Source of the DNA: Bacteroidales bacterium
Lineage (GTDB): Bacteria; Bacteroidota; Bacteroidia; Bacteroidales; Bacteroidaceae
Direction: 5' to 3'
Length of the DNA stretch: 61,651 nt
NCBI GenBank assembly: GCA_030528885.1
Contig: JAUMXY010000011.1
Span: 1 to 61,651 of the forward strand
Made by a program: the position numbers and the translations under genes. The notes beneath the pieces are model-generated. The model was not told the origin of the DNA and searched no databases. It saw only the letters and a program-made list of their open reading frames with translations. Below are positions 60,738-61,651 of the stretch, piece after piece (within the stretch, counting starts at the first letter, position 1; every line of letters starts with the position of its first letter).

Positions 60738-61430
60738 ACTTAGGAGGACAGGATTCGCAAAATGCAAAGCATTTGTGCATTTTTTGACTGTGTTTGTCCT
60801 TCAGTCTATATCCATTAGTTTGTGTCTATGACTTCTGTGAGTATTATAGCACTTCTTATAAACAGAAATATGAAATGCGGTATGTGCCTGAAACTGGTAG
60901 ATGTTTAGGGAAAGGGGAGAAATAGGTTTTGTTTTTACTTCTTCACATTCTGCTGTATCCTGTGTTTTGTGAAACGGACGACCTCTATGTTGATATCTAA
61001 TATACTGCGCAGGTCATATCGTCCGTGCCAATATCGTAGATGAGATGGAAGAAAATCTTTCTTTGGTTATCCGATAGAAGAATTGTTCAGAATGTAAGAC
61101 ACGATATATAAATATTGATGGCATTGTTAACCAATTCAAGTCATTCCTGCCTATCAACTGATTCTAAATAACATGGACTATTTATTCCCCAATATACTAT
61201 TTGGGGTCAAACCCTATATAATTGCCTTAAAGTAAATGAGCAACCAACTATGGCTGCTCATTTTTTTGATAGCCATTTGTGCCAAATGCTATATCATTGC
61301 CTATGAAATAGTTTGCTGGAGAGTGTGCACTATCATGCAGAAACAAGATGTTGGAATAGAAGAGTCCGCATCGAAAAGAGTAAGTTATGAAGTTTTTCTT
61401 TTTCCTTAAATTTTCTTCGTGAGATTCATT
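60738..61430. other. 693-base stretch without a gene
   Basis: No CDS. Seen: ATGCA/TGCAT hairpin with T run (60762-60785); inverted arms ACGGACGA/TCGTCCGT around 60976-61025; hairpin CCCCAA/TTGGGG (61187-61206); terminator 61234-61267 (separate). A 15-base stretch at 61368-61381 resembles the 3' end of mnmE (see findings). It could hold an oriT or the right end of the element. Confidence 0.5.
61234..61267 (+). terminator. Strong terminator near the right end
   Basis: Perfect 9-bp stem AAATGAGCA (61234-61242) / TGCTCATTT (61255-61263), 12-base loop, then TTTTTTT. Oriented for plus-strand transcripts; no complete CDS lies between the 35-aa frame and this hairpin. Confidence 0.8.
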
Positions 61431-61651
61431 ATTGAAATGTCTCATTATTTCTCTTTCTCATAAGCATCGGCATGACAAACACCAATGCCACAAGAGAGAA
61501 GACGAGTCCGCTGATGGAGCCGATGGAAAAGGAGAACCAGAAACGCTCCTTAACTCCATCCATGAGGAAGGGAATGAGCCCCACTATCGTGGAGGCCACC
61601 GTCAGCAATATGGGGATAATCTTATGATTGTATGCCTTGATGAATCTTTTC
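61431..61651 (-). CDS. RND efflux transporter, C-terminal end (gene runs off the window)
   Basis: Minus-strand frame entering at the right edge and ending TAA at 61431-61433. The 73 visible residues include IIPILLTVASTIVGLIPFLMD and SIGSISGLVFSLVALVF (separate motifs), matching the last membrane helices of AcrB/CusA-type pumps, including the LTVxSTxxGLIPF pattern. The 5' part is outside. It is on the strand opposite to the transfer genes, so it belongs to another transcription unit, either chromosomal or element cargo. Confidence 0.8.

Larger units (their letters stand above)
37038..61430. mobile_element. Integrative conjugative element (right end uncertain)
   Basis: Tyrosine integrase next to mnmE, two excisionase-type HTH proteins, a RepA-like ATPase, primase-like gene, and a TraE-to-TraO type IV secretion module with a coupling protein together define a Bacteroidetes ICE. 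The left end is taken as the base after mnmE. The right end is not seen with confidence; the last element-type gene is the coupling protein with a tiny frame behind it (to 60737). No relaxase gene, no antibiotic resistance cargo and no parA/partition gene are visible in this part. Confidence 0.8.

Noticed and set aside
1-61651. tRNA genes as integration targets
   Set aside because: No cloverleaf with T-loop GTTCRA and matching acceptor was seen at the element end; the target is the 3' end of mnmE.

Overview
The window looks like the chromosome of a Bacteroidota bacterium, most likely Prevotella-like (Bacteroidales). Reasons seen in the sequence: several promoters fit the Bacteroidota pattern (TTTG, about 19 bases, TAnnTTTG); there is a type IX secretion (type B) sorting domain, a SusB-like GH97 enzyme, many secreted proteins whose signal peptides end in A-Q, and a TraE-to-TraO conjugation module of the Bacteroidetes type. 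No rRNA, tRNA or CRISPR array was seen.

Left part (1-37036) is chromosomal backbone. A strongly folded rod-like element (71-188) precedes two small secreted proteins and a tiny membrane ORF. A four-gene minus-strand operon (9061 to 1867) encodes two related membrane proteins flanking a CXXCH-containing beta-propeller lipoprotein, followed by a DPP-IV-type S9 peptidase. A second minus-strand operon pairs a GH97 glycosidase with a HEXXH metalloprotease-like protein. On the plus strand an Fe-S scaffold (NifU-like) gene is coupled to a GGGtGRT-family gene, then come a Blc-type lipocalin, a rhodanese/metallo-beta-lactamase fusion (minus), a CE1-like esterase with a GH9 enzyme, a flavin reductase-like/porin/LysM operon (minus), a T9SS cargo protein coupled to a UvrA paralog, two membrane proteins, mutS2 with a PD40 protein, and an operon of a nucleoside phosphorylase, a DUF3784-like protein, a threonine aldolase-like enzyme and mnmE.

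Right part (about 37038 to at least 60737) is an integrative conjugative element inserted just after the intact 3' end of mnmE. It starts with repeat arrays and a tyrosine integrase, then two proteins of unknown role (one with a CT repeat that puts its ATG out of frame), two excisionase-type HTH proteins, a RepA-like ATPase and a primase-like protein whose zinc ligands are lost. A terminator separates these from a long transfer operon: pilin-like proteins, TraF, VirB4-type ATPase, accessory secreted proteins, TraJ, TraK, a small TraL-like protein, TraM, TraN, TraO, a lipoprotein and a VirD4-type coupling protein. No relaxase gene is visible in the window. A 0.7 kb non-coding stretch and the 3' end of an RND efflux pump gene on the minus strand close the window; whether that gene is element cargo or chromosome cannot be decided here.

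Unexplained structure worth most attention: three intergenic loci (15592, 29351, 33351) each carry three GTAC-bearing palindromes at a 22-23 base period, with different core sequences but the same architecture.
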